DNA of 64,000 nt from CAZWCE01 sp964632505 (lineage in GTDB: Bacteria; Planctomycetota; Planctomycetia; Pirellulales; Thermoguttaceae), in the NCBI GenBank assembly GCA_964632505.1, contig CAZWCE010000002.1, positions 124,001 to 188,000 on the forward strand. Direction: 5' to 3'. A program made the translations under genes and the position numbers. Under the pieces are notes generated by a model that was not told where the DNA came from, ran no database searches, and saw nothing but the letters and a program-made list of their open reading frames with translations. This document shows, piece after piece, positions 26,542 to 36,028 of the stretch; the first letter of the stretch is position 1; each line of letters starts with the position of its first letter.

Positions 26542-28200
26542 TCACGAAGCATAAACTTCCTTCGATGCGTCGTCGTGGACGACTTCTCTTCGCCGCTTTA
26601 GGGAGTTTTTCGCGACCACACGGACTTCCATCGACGGATCGACCGACAGGATTTTCTCAAGCGTTTCGATGCTTTTCTTCAAACAACCTTCGGCCAAAAG
26701 CTCCGCCGCCTTCAGACGCAGCCGAGCATCTTCCTCGTACAACATGCCCATCAATTCCTCTTCCAAGGCGGGAACGAGCTGGGAATAGTGAATCAGCTCC
26801 ATCACCCTCATCCGTTCGAAGAACGAATCCGACAAGAGCCCACGTTCGATCTTTTGGATCGTCTCCGGATCGATCCGTTTGATGATCCGCCCCATCGTTT
26901 CGCGCTGCTCCAGGTTCATCTGATCGAAACATTCCAAAAAACGCTCAAAACGAAATTCCGGAAGGCATTCTTGGACCGTCTGACGAACTTCGGCATGAGG
27001 ACTGTCGAGGCATTCCATCAACCGGCAGACTCCCTTAGGGATATTGCGAGACCGCAACTGTCTCAGGGCCATTGCTTGGATTTCCGGGTCGGTGTCCATC
27101 GACGCTTCCCAGAACAACTGATTGGCCTCGGCGCCGCGAAACGTCGTCGCATGCTCCACCGACGCCCGTCGGGACGCCGATTTGCCGTGATGGTAAAGAT
27201 AGTTCAACACACCGAACGTTTCTTCCCGATGCATGCCGGAATAGACCACCAGAAGCACCAGGAGATGCTGGTATCCTTCATTCAGATCGAGCACCATCTT
27301 TTTGTAGTACTTCATCCACTCGAAACGCCGCACTTGCGAAAGATTCTTTTTCACCACCTCGGAGGGATCATACCCCACCACTTTGAGCAGGCATTCCAGG
27401 AAGGCCCGGTCGGTGCGTTTGGCGATCGCGGCCGCGATGGCGGCGGGCATGTCGGGTTGCTGCACGAAAAACGCGACCATGCCGAAGAGGTTCGGATCGT
27501 CCGACTCCAGCAGACACCGCAAAAAAGGCTGATAGGCGGGATGATGCGGATCGTTCATGATCGTCCGCAAGATCGACTCGCTCGCTTCCCGCAACAACCA
27601 CAGCGCCTGGAAAACGACCCGCTTCCGGTGCCGATTGTAGTTGTTGACCGCGCGCTCCATCGCGAGTGAAATCTCGGACACGACCAATTCGAGATGATGC
27701 TTTCGGTTTTTGGGATGAATCAATTCGACACTAAGATTCCCGATCATCTCCAGAAGCGTTTCTTCCAGGAGCTGCTCCGACTCGGCGGAATGACCGGGCG
27801 ATTCGATCGCCATAAGAATGGTGGGAACCAAATCGAAGAGGGCCAGGGAAACGGCCGCTTGGCAGCCGTTTTTCTGAACTTCCATATCGGGGCTCAACAG
27901 GGCGCTGCGAACCGCCCCGAACAATCGATCGCTGTTGGCGGCCAGTTTCTTTCGGGCCGTTTCGTCGAGCGTGCAGAAATGCCGCACAATCTCGGAGTGC
28001 GCAGCATGATTCGGCTTTTTTGCCGCGGTTTCGCATGCCTTCGCGCGGATCTCGTCATGCGTCGACTCGATCGCATCGACCATCAGACGCGAGGCAGCCT
28101 TGTTGCGGGATTCCGCCAGAACCTGAAATGTCTTATTGATTCCGCCTGAGCCCAAAACATGCTCCCGGATTGAGTCCACCCTCGAGATCTCTTCACCCAC
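26542..28200 (-). CDS. HEAT-repeat-like all-helical protein
   Basis: 552 residues, soluble, with repeated ~30-35-residue helical pairs, for example around ALLSPDMEVQKNGCQAA, LLESDDPNLFGMVAFF and LDSPHAEVRQTVQECLP, ending DPSMEVRVVAKNSLKRRR. This is the pattern of HEAT/armadillo repeats, usually protein-binding scaffolds. The start appears to be GTG at 28200; no ATG occurs until about residue 40. It is the first gene of a minus-strand set with two membrane proteins, divergent from the kinase gene. Confidence 0.78.
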   Translation of the reverse strand: MGEEISRVDSIREHVLGSGGINKTFQVLAESRNKAASRLMVDAIESTHDEIRAKACETAAKKPNHAAHSEIVRHFCTLDETARKKLAANSDRLFGAVRSALLSPDMEVQKNGCQAAVSLALFDLVPTILMAIESPGHSAESEQLLEETLLEMIGNLSVELIHPKNRKHHLELVVSEISLAMERAVNNYNRHRKRVVFQALWLLREASESILRTIMNDPHHPAYQPFLRCLLESDDPNLFGMVAFFVQQPDMPAAIAAAIAKRTDRAFLECLLKVVGYDPSEVVKKNLSQVRRFEWMKYYKKMVLDLNEGYQHLLVLLVVYSGMHREETFGVLNYLYHHGKSASRRASVEHATTFRGAEANQLFWEASMDTDPEIQAMALRQLRSRNIPKGVCRLMECLDSPHAEVRQTVQECLPEFRFERFLECFDQMNLEQRETMGRIIKRIDPETIQKIERGLLSDSFFERMRVMELIHYSQLVPALEEELMGMLYEEDARLRLKAAELLAEGCLKKSIETLEKILSVDPSMEVRVVAKNSLKRRREVVHDDASKEVYAS

Positions 28201-28625
28201 CCCGCTGACCGGCCGCGATGACGCGCAACCCCTTGAAAAAAAGCGACTTAACCACGCCCGCCGAACCAGCGTCCCTTGCGGCTCGGGGCCGGAGAAGGGC
28301 GGTCCGGCGAGTCCCCGCGACTTTGGCCATGGCCTGGGGGCCGGAGATCGCCGCTGGAATGCGCCCTATCGCATTGATCGGTCCGAAAAGGGCTTTGCAG
28401 TTAATATTTTTAGTATATTCCGGAGAACCGTTCCCACCGATCATCTTTCCCCCATCCCCTCCGTCGCTTCTCGGCCGGAAACCTTTTTTTCCTACAGAGG
28501 GAATACTGCCTTTCTTCCGTGTTCGATTCATTTATAATATAGGTTAAGCTCGGTCGTCGTCCGCAGGATTCCACGCCGTGTTTCTCGTGAACCCGCCCTC
28601 TCCCTTCCGATATCACAGTTGTGTC
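28201..28625. other. Divergent intergenic region between HEAT-type gene and kinase
   Basis: No gene supported. A perfect TATAAT on the plus strand at 28533-28538 may serve the kinase, but no good -35 box is seen. An AT-rich patch with TATACT on the minus strand near 28420 may serve the HEAT operon. Confidence 0.4.
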
Positions 28626-31535
28626 ATGAACTTTTCAAAGTCGGATTCTTCCTTTCCCTCGCCCGAGCCGGGCGATCGCTCCCTCTCTCAGGAAGAGAAG
28701 AAGGAAGAAGGTGCGCCCCGGCAACCGGAAAAGGCTTTTTCCTCAGAGAATCCGTCGGACGAGGAGATCAGCTCGGAGGATTCTCTCGCCCACCGCGAAG
28801 AGGATGATCTCTCGGACGAGGATGCCTTGGAGGATAAGACGTTGATTTCCAAATCGCCCCCGTTGGAGGTCATCGTCTCCTCGACCGACGAACGTCCCGA
28901 TGGGCATCAGGGACACCCCCCTCTGGAGATGGGCATCCTCCCGTTGGGAACGAAGTTGGGGCATTTCGAGGTCACGAAATATATCGGTGGCGGTGGAATG
29001 GGCCGCGTCTACCAGGGGGTCGACCAAGCGCTCGACCGAAAGGTGGCCATCAAAGTACTCCCCCAACAGCGGGCACGCGACGAAGCCACCGTGGCCCGAT
29101 TCATGAACGAGGCCCGCTCCGCGGCGCGTCTGAATCACGAACATATCGCTCAAGTCTATTTCGCCGGCGAACACGAGGGCCTTCCGTTCATTGCGTTCGA
29201 ATACGTGGAAGGGACGAACGTCAAATACCTGATCGAACAGCACGGCGTTCTCCCGCTGCAACAGGCGATCAACTACACCTTGCAGATCTCCTATGCATTG
29301 GCGCACGCCAACGGCCACGGCGTGGTCCATCGGGATGTCAAACCGTCGAACGTGCTGATCACCCCCGAAGGCCGGGCCAAGCTGATCGACATGGGATTGG
29401 CCCGACTGCTCAAAACGGCCGAACCGGGCGACGACCTCACCGCCAGTGGAGTGACGCTGGGAACCTTCGATTACATCTCGCCGGAACAGGCCCGCGACCC
29501 TCGAAATGCAGATGTCCGTAGCGATATTTACTCTCTGGGATGCACGCTGTTCTTCATTCTAGCCGGGCGCCCCCCTTTTCCCGAAGGAACTGTCCTTCAG
29601 AAATTGCTGCAGCACCAAGGGGACGATCCACCCGACGTCCGCGACTTCCGCCCCGACGTGCCGGAAGATGCCAGCCGTACACTCCAGAAAATGATGGCCA
29701 AGGATCCTCGCCATCGCTATCAGGATCCGGAAAAACTCATCGCGGCCCTTTCACGCGTCGCCCGAATGATCGGCCTGCGCCCCCTCGGTCCCGGGCAAAC
29801 GGTCTGGGTGACCGGCACCAGAACGAGTCATCCCCTCCTGACCCGGCACCTCCCATGGTTGATTCCCACGTCGGTCTTCTTGGTGATCGCTTCGGTATTG
29901 TCGATTTTCTGGTCCTCTCCCCCCCCTCCCACGGCGCCACCTTTCCCGAGTTTAGCCGGACCATCGGACTCCCGGGAAGGTACTTCCACCGACCGCGACG
30001 GCAATCCTCAGAAGAGGGGTTTTCCCGACACCGAGGGAACCGGCACCGAATCAGAAAACCTCCGCGACTCTCTCAGCCCGGCCGGTTCTCTTCCCTTTCC
30101 GCTGGCGATGATCGACCACAACAGACTCAGCGAGCGGTTCGACGACTGGAAACGATCGACGAGTACCGTCACTTCCGAAAAATCGGGAAACCTGAGTTTG
30201 ACGAACATCACGGGCGGGCTCGGCTCGCGCGACGACATCGCCTCCCATCTCGTTCCGGGGAAAGCGAAAACCACCGTCCACGTTCTCTCGGCCTCGAAAG
30301 CCGCCGAGCGTTCACCGACCGATCCCATTTCGTCTTCCGACTCTTCCCAAGATCTCCCTCGCGCAGCCAAGGAAGTCATTTATGTCGATCCCGACGCCGC
30401 CGACGACGACCTGAACGGCGTTTTCCCGAATTTGACCGCCGCCATCGCCCAATGGGAGAAAGACCAGCGGATTGAACTGCGATTCGACGGCCCCCTGGAA
30501 GTCACGCCGTTCCGCATCGTCGATCAGAAGATCGAAATCTCCGCTTCGGAGAACTTTCAGCCAGTGTTGAAATTCATGCCCCGGGAAGACACTTCCGGGA
30601 AGAACCTTCGGGACATGGTCACGCTCATCTCCGGCCTCTTGGAGATCGATGGTGTCGATTTCGAACTGGAAATCCCCTTCGACATCCCGGCGGAACGCTG
30701 GACGCTCTTCGATCTGGTCAGTACGGCGGAAGTGCGAATCTCTCACTGCACCTTGACCATATTGAACACCATGGAAGACGACCACACCGCCTATCATCAA
30801 GATGTCGCCTTCTTCCGGCGCACCTCGTCGGAACTGAACATCGAGGAGACCACGCCGCAACGCGATCTGGCGGTCATCGAACTGGATCACTGCATGTTGC
30901 GGGGGGAGGCGGTCGGGCTCCAATCGCAACAGGCATGCCCCACGAAGCTGACGACACGACAATGCATCGCCGCCACTTCGGAACCTTTTTTGGTCACCGG
31001 CATCGCCGATTCCGAATTACCTGCCGAGGAGGGGATTTTCGCCATTCTGCAAGAATCCACCTTCTACACGCAATCCTCTTTCTGTCGCCAACAAAGGGGA
31101 CTGCCTCCTTCCTATTTCGTGCCGGTGTTGATCGAATCCGATCAGTGCGTCTTCCTACTTTCGGAGGCGTATTTGGTCGAAACGATCGGAGCTACTTCCA
31201 CCTCGGAAATGCAGGGGCGTTTCTTATGGAACGGGTCCCAGAACGTCGTTCAGGGAGCGGAAGGGGCCTGGCATCTTCAGCCATTACAAGATGACCTGGC
31301 GGGTCCCACGATGAATTTCCAGGAATGGATGGATTACTGGAAGGTCGAACCTCTGGTCGAGGAGAGGATCTGGGCGGGACTTGCCGCCCCGTCCCGGCCG
31401 GTGCATACCCTGGTGCCCGCCGATTTTCTGCTCCCCTTGCCATCCCCCACGACCGAGTCCATTCCCGGCGAACGCCCCCTGACCATCGGGCCGGAAATCG
31501 AGAATCTCCCTCAGCGTTCTCCGACTCCGGAATAG
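28626..31535 (+). CDS. Transmembrane Ser/Thr protein kinase with beta-helix-like outer domain
   Basis: 969 residues from ATG 28626; a GTG at 28578 is an alternative with a weak AGGA before it. An acidic N-terminal region of ~105 residues is followed by a Hanks-type kinase domain: GGGGMGRVYQG, VAIKVL, HRDVKPSNVL, DMGLAR (DMG for DFG) and GTFDYISPEQARD. One transmembrane segment lies at ~411-430. The C-terminal ~530 residues are outside. They contain a Ser/Thr/Pro linker and then a segment starting VIYVDPDAADDDLNG, resembling pectate-lyase-type parallel beta-helix proteins. Catalytic residues look intact. Likely a cell-surface sensor kinase; ligand unknown. Confidence 0.9.
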   Translation: MNFSKSDSSFPSPEPGDRSLSQEEKKEEGAPRQPEKAFSSENPSDEEISSEDSLAHREEDDLSDEDALEDKTLISKSPPLEVIVSSTDERPDGHQGHPPLEMGILPLGTKLGHFEVTKYIGGGGMGRVYQGVDQALDRKVAIKVLPQQRARDEATVARFMNEARSAARLNHEHIAQVYFAGEHEGLPFIAFEYVEGTNVKYLIEQHGVLPLQQAINYTLQISYALAHANGHGVVHRDVKPSNVLITPEGRAKLIDMGLARLLKTAEPGDDLTASGVTLGTFDYISPEQARDPRNADVRSDIYSLGCTLFFILAGRPPFPEGTVLQKLLQHQGDDPPDVRDFRPDVPEDASRTLQKMMAKDPRHRYQDPEKLIAALSRVARMIGLRPLGPGQTVWVTGTRTSHPLLTRHLPWLIPTSVFLVIASVLSIFWSSPPPPTAPPFPSLAGPSDSREGTSTDRDGNPQKRGFPDTEGTGTESENLRDSLSPAGSLPFPLAMIDHNRLSERFDDWKRSTSTVTSEKSGNLSLTNITGGLGSRDDIASHLVPGKAKTTVHVLSASKAAERSPTDPISSSDSSQDLPRAAKEVIYVDPDAADDDLNGVFPNLTAAIAQWEKDQRIELRFDGPLEVTPFRIVDQKIEISASENFQPVLKFMPREDTSGKNLRDMVTLISGLLEIDGVDFELEIPFDIPAERWTLFDLVSTAEVRISHCTLTILNTMEDDHTAYHQDVAFFRRTSSELNIEETTPQRDLAVIELDHCMLRGEAVGLQSQQACPTKLTTRQCIAATSEPFLVTGIADSELPAEEGIFAILQESTFYTQSSFCRQQRGLPPSYFVPVLIESDQCVFLLSEAYLVETIGATSTSEMQGRFLWNGSQNVVQGAEGAWHLQPLQDDLAGPTMNFQEWMDYWKVEPLVEERIWAGLAAPSRPVHTLVPADFLLPLPSPTTESIPGERPLTIGPEIENLPQRSPTPE

Positions 31536-31633
31536 AAACGGCGACCGTTCGCGCTCGGATCCGAAAAAAAAGGCCCCCCGATAACGGCGAGGGGTGGCTG
31601 GGAATCCCTGCACGCTACCGGGGGACCGAAAGG

Positions 31634-31665
31634 TGTAATTCATGCCCAAGGGCAATGGAATTACA
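31634..31665. other. Long perfect hairpin between kinase and chemoreceptor genes
   Basis: TGTAATTC (31634-31641) pairs with GAATTACA (31658-31665), and an inner TGCCC/GGGCA stem adds five pairs. No T-run follows immediately. It lies between two convergent genes and may be an RNA stabiliser or part of a bidirectional terminator. Confidence 0.5.
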
Positions 31666-31680
31666 ACAAGGGTGTCTTAT

Positions 31681-31704
31681 CGAGCTCCGCGGAGCTTCTT
31701 TTTT
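31681..31704 (+). terminator. Intrinsic terminator candidate after the kinase gene
   Basis: AGCTCCGCGGAGCT is a perfect 14-base palindrome forming a short GC stem with a CGCG loop, followed by TCTTTTTTTC on the plus strand. Placement between convergent genes fits a terminator for the kinase transcript. Confidence 0.6.
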
Positions 31705-31723
31705 TCTCCGTTCGCTCGGAATC

Positions 31724-33835
31724 TTATTGCCAGAAGTCCGACGATCCTCCCAACGTTTCCGACGCCGTCCCGTGAGAGGCGGTTTGCGTCTCCGCGGCCC
31801 AGCGGTTTTCCGCCATCGCGTCGGGGCTACCGGAGCCTGATGAGGAATCTCTTTCCTTCGTAGTGCGGTTTTCCCCCTTCAGCTTGAAGCGTTTGACGAG
31901 ATTTTGCAATCGCAATGCCTGCTGGCTCATCTGCTGGCAAACGCTCGCCGTCTCTTCCGCATTGGCCGTATTCTGCTGGGTGACCTGATCGATTTGGCTC
32001 AAGCCCTGACTGATTTGCGAAGCGCCTTGAGCCTGATCGTTGGAGGCGTTCGCGATCTCGTTGACCAGCTCGGTCGTTTTCAACACATATTCGGCGATTT
32101 GATTGAGCCCGTCCGACGTGCGCTGAGCCACGTCGGCTCCTTCCTGAATCTGCCGATTGGAACCCTCGATCAGCTCCGACGTTTCCTGAGCGGCCTTGGC
32201 CGATCGAGCGGCGAGGTTGCGGACCTCTTCGGCCACTACGGCGAAACCTTTGCCGTGCTGTCCCGCTCGAGCCGCTTCGACCGCCGCGTTCAGCGCCAAG
32301 AGATTCGTCTGGAAAGCGATCTCGTCGATCACCTTGACCACTTTCTGCACTTCCTCGGAATTACTGGTGATCTGGCCCATCGCCGCAACCATCTGCGTCA
32401 TCTGATTCCGGCCTTCCTGTGCCGCTTCCGTCGCTTGCCCGGCAAGCTTGTTCGCATCGGTCGCGTTTTGAGCATTCTTGCTCGTCTGGCTTCCCAGCTC
32501 CTGCATACTCGAACTGATCTCCTCCAGCGATGCCGCCTGCTCGGTGGCCCCTTCGCTCATCGACTGCGAGGCGCTGCTGACCTGCTGGGCTCCGGTGGTC
32601 ACCTGCTCGACGGTCGTTCGCACTTCGTAAAGCGCGCTGCTGACCTGGTCGATCATCTCCTCGAGATTCAGGTTCATCTCATCTCGATCGCCCTTGATCT
32701 TCATCGAAACATCCCAGTGCCCAGCCGAAAGCTGATTGGCGACTTGGCAAATCGATCGGAAATCACGCAGCATCAAATCGGTCGCTTGGGAAATCTCGCC
32801 GATCTCGTCCGCGCGGTCCATATACTTCTGTTCGATATCCTGGGAAATCTCGCCCTCGGCCCCCAACCGGCGAATGAGGTCGGCCAGGTATCGCAACGGT
32901 TGGCTGATGTTCCGCGTGAGCAATAACCCCGCCACCAAAGCCAGCAGCGTCGCGAGGCTCCCGGTGGCGATCATCATCCGGCTCGCAAACGCCATCGCAT
33001 TTTTCATGTTGTTTTTCGACTTCCCGCGGATCTCGGCGATCTTCACCTCCGCCTGCTCCGCCGTCCGATTCATCACTTTTTCTTTTTCCACTTGCTCATA
33101 ATAGGTCGCCACCATCAATTCGAAATTCTTTTTGTAAACCGCCACCTTCTTACTGATTTCGTCGATCGCCTTCTGATGCTCCGGTTCCTTGAGCAGTTCC
33201 CGAATGATTTCAATCTCCTCCATCACCTCACCATAATGGTCTTTCCATCGCTCCACATATCGGCGTTCGTGCTCGAGGAGAAAATGCTCCTCTTCCCGAC
33301 TCATGCCGAGACAATGCTCGATGATTTCATTGGCCGATTTGTTTTTTCGGACCCGTTCTTTCAGGTTTTGCATCTTCTTCTCGGTCGCGCGGGAGGTATC
33401 TTCCAGAAGTTTCTCCATGTCGTCGCGCTGGAATTGCCGAATCAAGTCCGCCGCCTGGTAGATCGCCTCTCCGGCGGCACGGGCCTGTTCTTCGCAACGG
33501 AGCTGTCGCTTGGTCAAGTCGCTGTATTCGCAGAATGCGGTTTGATAGGACTGCAGCAGTTTTTTCGCATCCACGGCATCTTTCGGATCCAGATGCGAGA
33601 GCGCCTCGTCGACGATCTTCTGGTTCTTGGCGATCTCCTTCGGGTCACAACTGTTCGCGTAATCCTTCTCCGCGAGTCTCGCCTCATTCATCAGGGCGAT
33701 CGCCTTGTCGCTCTGTTCCTGCTGGTTGAAACTGCTCCGTATGGAGGAAATCCCGTAATTGCCGATCAAAATCGTCGCGACCACGAACAACACGATCGTA
33801 AAAAACACGGTAAAGAGCTTGCCACGAATGCGCAT
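31724..33835 (-). CDS. Methyl-accepting chemotaxis protein
   Basis: 703 residues. An N-terminal membrane segment (~8-26) precedes a long helical periplasmic sensor (~30-285, HBM-like four-helix-bundle appearance). A second membrane segment follows (~287-310), then a HAMP-like region. The signalling domain has the hairpin-tip motif IDEIAFQTNLLALNAAVEAARAG, here within ~510-540. A Ser/Thr-rich tail ends SSDFWQ; no canonical NWETF-type pentapeptide is seen. ATG 33835 has AAGGGA upstream. No che genes are nearby, so it works with a distant chemotaxis or Che-like array. Confidence 0.95.
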   Translation of the reverse strand: MRIRGKLFTVFFTIVLFVVATILIGNYGISSIRSSFNQQEQSDKAIALMNEARLAEKDYANSCDPKEIAKNQKIVDEALSHLDPKDAVDAKKLLQSYQTAFCEYSDLTKRQLRCEEQARAAGEAIYQAADLIRQFQRDDMEKLLEDTSRATEKKMQNLKERVRKNKSANEIIEHCLGMSREEEHFLLEHERRYVERWKDHYGEVMEEIEIIRELLKEPEHQKAIDEISKKVAVYKKNFELMVATYYEQVEKEKVMNRTAEQAEVKIAEIRGKSKNNMKNAMAFASRMMIATGSLATLLALVAGLLLTRNISQPLRYLADLIRRLGAEGEISQDIEQKYMDRADEIGEISQATDLMLRDFRSICQVANQLSAGHWDVSMKIKGDRDEMNLNLEEMIDQVSSALYEVRTTVEQVTTGAQQVSSASQSMSEGATEQAASLEEISSSMQELGSQTSKNAQNATDANKLAGQATEAAQEGRNQMTQMVAAMGQITSNSEEVQKVVKVIDEIAFQTNLLALNAAVEAARAGQHGKGFAVVAEEVRNLAARSAKAAQETSELIEGSNRQIQEGADVAQRTSDGLNQIAEYVLKTTELVNEIANASNDQAQGASQISQGLSQIDQVTQQNTANAEETASVCQQMSQQALRLQNLVKRFKLKGENRTTKERDSSSGSGSPDAMAENRWAAETQTASHGTASETLGGSSDFWQ

Positions 33836-34052
33836 CGCTTCGTCCCTTATCTATGAATAACATCGATCCCTCGGAAAAACCCGAAGGGAAACTCCACTCC
33901 CTGCCTGAGAAAAACATCATACATGACTCTTTCACTCTACTATAGAACGCGATGAGTCGACGCCCCGCCAAAAACATGATTTTTTTGATAATTTTTTCAC
34001 GAGGGAGACGACAAGAAGAAGCCAAAGAGAGAAGAAGGCATCGGAAAGAGGG

Positions 34053-35117
34053 TCAGGAGACGACTCGATAGAACACATCCCGGCGTCGCGGCTGGTACCC
34101 GGCTTCGCGGATCGCCGCGCAGATCTCTCGTTCGGTGGTCTTGAAGCTCGTTCCGGCTGCTGCGACGACGTTCTCCTCGATCATCAAGCTTCCCATGTCG
34201 TTCGCTCCGAACCGGAGCGACAGTGTCCCGATCGGCAGACCCTGGGTCACCCAACTGCACTGGAGGTTCGGAAAGTTATCGAGAAACAACCGAGCCACGG
34301 CAAGCGTTTTCAGGTAGAGCCAACTCCCCGCTTTGGGGCGGTTTTGCCAGGGCGTGTTGGCCGGCTGAAGGGTCCAGGCGATGAAGGCGGTGAATCCGCC
34401 GGTTTCGTCTTGCAGTCTTCGCAGTCGATCGAGGTGCTCCACGCGTTGCTCGATCGATTCCCGGTGTGCGAACATCATCGTCGCCGACCCTCGCCCTCCC
34501 AGACGATGCCATTGGCGGCACACTTCGAGCCACTGGTCGGCGGTCGCCTTGCGCGGGGAGACCTCGCGGCGAACGGCATCGGAGAGGATTTCCGCTCCGC
34601 CGCCCGGCAAACTTCCAAGCCCCGCTTCGCGAAGCCGCTGGAGCACCTCGAGGGAAGACTTCCCGGAGAGGTTCGAAAGATGGACGATCTCCGTCGGACT
34701 GAAACCGTGGATATTGATTTGCGGGAACTGTTCTCGAATGTCTTCCAGGAGTGTTTCGTACCAAGAGAGCGGCAAATCGGGATGCAATCCGCCCTGCAAC
34801 AGAATCTGGTCGCCGCCGAGCGCGAGCGTCTGTTCGATCTTTTCCAAAAGCGTTGCCCGCTCGATCACATATCCTCGGGGATCGCCCGGCTCGCGGTGAA
34901 AGGCACAGAACCGGCAACCGCACATGCAGATGTTCGTGTAATTGATGTTGCGATCGATGTTGTACGTCCGGTAAGACTCCGGATGCAGCCGTTCGGTCAC
35001 GGCATGGGCCGCCCTTCCCAAGAGCGCCAGTTCATCGCTGCGAAGGAGCGCACAGGCCTGTTCGGGACTTAAACGCTTCCCGTCGACGATTTCGGCAAGT
35101 CGGGATTCAATCGACAT
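34053..35117 (-). CDS. mqnC: Cyclic dehypoxanthinyl futalosine synthase (radical SAM)
   Basis: 354 residues. The radical SAM motif is CMCGCRFC (C-x3-C-x2-C with an extra Cys inside). GGDQILLQGGLHPDLPL, HGFSPTEI and AWTLQPANTPW favour MqnC over MqnE. It catalyses ring closure of dehypoxanthinyl futalosine in menaquinone synthesis. It overlaps the end of the MqnA-like gene by 11 bases, so the two are co-translated. Length is normal for the family. Confidence 0.9.
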   Translation of the reverse strand: MSIESRLAEIVDGKRLSPEQACALLRSDELALLGRAAHAVTERLHPESYRTYNIDRNINYTNICMCGCRFCAFHREPGDPRGYVIERATLLEKIEQTLALGGDQILLQGGLHPDLPLSWYETLLEDIREQFPQINIHGFSPTEIVHLSNLSGKSSLEVLQRLREAGLGSLPGGGAEILSDAVRREVSPRKATADQWLEVCRQWHRLGGRGSATMMFAHRESIEQRVEHLDRLRRLQDETGGFTAFIAWTLQPANTPWQNRPKAGSWLYLKTLAVARLFLDNFPNLQCSWVTQGLPIGTLSLRFGANDMGSLMIEENVVAAAGTSFKTTEREICAAIREAGYQPRRRDVFYRVVS

Positions 35118-35970
35118 AGTCGAACGACACCTTCCGGGGGGCGAGGTCGTACTCGGCGACCAGTTCGAAAAAACGCTGCATTCCCCGACGTTCCGGCTCT
35201 CCCAGCTTGTAGATCAGACGTTGGGAAAGATATTCTCGCGCCAAGGGAACGGGGAGGGGAACACTGACGGGATGCGTTCGAACGATCGTTTCGAGCTGCT
35301 CGATGCCCCGGTCTCTCGCCCGATGAATCGCGTCGACCATGCCGAGCGATTTCCAATCGAAGTCGGCCGGGCTGATCCAGGCGGCGAACACGAAGGGCAA
35401 GCCGGTCCATCGATTCCAGAAATCGCCCAGGTCCAGTTCGAAAGGCCACTTTTTTTCACGTCCCCGGTGCGCCAGAGCACGATCGCCGATCAATAGGACC
35501 GCATCTTCGGAGCGTGTTTGATGGTCGACCTCCAGCGGCAAGCGGGAAATGGCGGGAGAGACATCGTAGACCGCGCGAAGGATCAATTCGGCCAAAGCGG
35601 AACTGGAATGCGATTTCTCATCGACCGCCAGGGTTTCGATCTTCTCCAGCGGCTTGCGACTCATTAAAAGAACGCTCAAAACGGGGCCATCGCAGGCGAT
35701 GCAGGCATCGCCCAAAATTTTTCCCCCGGGGAGTTGCAAGAGATCGTAAACGGCCGTCAAACCGAGATCGGTCGTCCTTGCGAGCAGCTTCGATTGCATG
35801 TCGCCGGGAAAGACGTTCTCGTAAACGGCCTCCGTGAAGAACTTCGGCAGAAAAAGGGTCAGGGGGACGGCATTCAAAAAGGGATTCAGCGCAACCCGGG
35901 GCACGGATGGACCGGCCTCATGACGGTTCGGCTGAGATTCTCTGATGTCGCTTTCCTCGAAACTGGCCAA
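35107..35970 (-). CDS. mqnA: Chorismate dehydratase / futalosine-pathway MqnA-like protein
   Basis: About 287 residues from a TTG start at 35970, which has GAGGAACC upstream; no in-frame ATG exists near the N-terminus, and the frame further up overlaps the antiporter gene. Periplasmic-binding-protein-like MqnA/MqnD fold: RVALNPFLNAVPL, DLGLTAVYDLLQLPGGKIL, SSALAELILRAVYD, LIGDRALAH, LPFVFAAWIS. Its pairing with MqnC supports the MqnA assignment (removal of water from chorismate to 3-enolpyruvylbenzoate). MqnD is the main alternative. Confidence 0.82.
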   Translation of the reverse strand: MASFEESDIRESQPNRHEAGPSVPRVALNPFLNAVPLTLFLPKFFTEAVYENVFPGDMQSKLLARTTDLGLTAVYDLLQLPGGKILGDACIACDGPVLSVLLMSRKPLEKIETLAVDEKSHSSSALAELILRAVYDVSPAISRLPLEVDHQTRSEDAVLLIGDRALAHRGREKKWPFELDLGDFWNRWTGLPFVFAAWISPADFDWKSLGMVDAIHRARDRGIEQLETIVRTHPVSVPLPVPLAREYLSQRLIYKLGEPERRGMQRFFELVAEYDLAPRKVSFDYVD

Positions 35971-36028
35971 AACGGTTCCTCGGCATTTTCCGGAATCGGG
36001 ATGGTCCGGAATCGGGGTAGATTCTCTT

